This document shows positions 62,880 to 62,986 of a DNA stretch of 62,986 nucleotides, piece by piece. How positions within the stretch are numbered: position 1 is the first letter of the stretch; every line of letters starts with the position of its first letter. The notes below the pieces were generated by a model, which saw only the letters and a program-made list of their open reading frames with translations, was not told the DNA's origin and did no database searches. The stretch comes from Ligaoa zhengdingensis (GTDB lineage: Bacteria > Bacillota > Clostridia > Oscillospirales > Ruminococcaceae), in NCBI RefSeq assembly GCF_014384885.1, contig NZ_JACRST010000015.1:1-62986 (forward strand), given 5' to 3'. Both the position numbers and the translations under genes were made by a program.

Positions 62880-62909
62880 TTGACAAACAGTAGGGCGGTG
62901 TGGTAAGAT
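62880..62909 (+). promoter_or_regulatory. Downstream tandem promoter (rRNA-type P2)
   Basis: TTGACA, 18-base spacer, TAAGAT, 86 bases after P1. The following leader contains CTTGAAAATTGAACAAC (62951-62970 region), a sequence typically found just before 16S rRNA genes in Clostridia. No open reading frame of note follows before the window ends. Confidence 0.7.
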
Positions 62910-62986
62910 AAGAAAGTTCCACTCCTGACGGGGCGGGGCGCTTACCAGAACGGAACCTTGAAAATTGAACAACATTCGGTTTTGAA

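Overview
The window looks like a piece of a GC-rich Clostridia genome, most likely the Oscillospirales/Ruminococcaceae group. The signs are a SigH-type sigma factor, YesM/YesN-type two-component genes, a membrane pyrophosphatase, giant surface proteins with FIVAR repeats, and strong AGGAGG-type ribosome binding sites. This placement is inference from gene content; no marker search was possible. The sequence begins inside a surface-protein gene and ends in what looks like the promoter/leader of an rRNA operon, where a draft contig would be expected to break.

1-22.4 kb, sugar region. The C-terminal end of a wall-anchored protein comes first. It is followed by an aldose 1-epimerase (galM), a complete YtfQ-YtfR-YtfT-YjfF type (galactofuranose family) ABC importer, a YesM/YesN two-component pair, and a lipoprotein made of two fused periplasmic-binding domains. 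An XRE regulator, a cellobiose-2-epimerase/AGE-family enzyme and a giant GH127 (beta-L-arabinofuranosidase family) surface protein complete the set. The giant gene has an in-frame TGA 205 codons after its start. Together the genes suggest an outside-in furanoside pathway: surface hydrolysis, sensing, import, then mutarotation/epimerisation.

22.4-38.3 kb, housekeeping. Here lie a membrane pyrophosphatase (minus strand), tRNA-Leu(CAA), a SigH-like sigma factor, a zinc-ribbon protein and a cluster DUF1858-trmK-nif3-rqcH-lipoprotein. These are followed by a GT8 glycosyltransferase, an orphan sugar-binding lipoprotein, glycogen phosphorylase, and a minus-strand pyridoxamine kinase-azlC-azlD operon.

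38.3-50.6 kb, phage-derived island. A single tightly packed minus-strand operon encodes terminase, portal, prohead protease/scaffold, capsid, connectors, contractile sheath, tube, baseplate and a short fibre-like protein. No integrase, repressor, replication, lysis or recognisable tape-measure gene is present. It looks like a domesticated head-tail module (gene-transfer-agent-like or a defective contractile particle) rather than a complete prophage.

50.7-60.5 kb, core genes. These are trmL, degV, the glycolytic run pgk-tpiA-gpmI, a small membrane protein, initiator tRNA-Met, a LURP-one-related protein, a MATE transporter, a CorA-type transporter and tRNA-Arg(CCG).

60.5-63 kb. A decayed paralogue of the giant surface protein lies on the minus strand. 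It has frameshifts near the N-terminus and two deletions at short direct repeats near the C-terminus. Its FIVAR region is nearly identical to that of the giant gene about 39 kb away in inverted orientation. Two tandem sigma-A promoters and an rRNA-leader-like sequence close the window.
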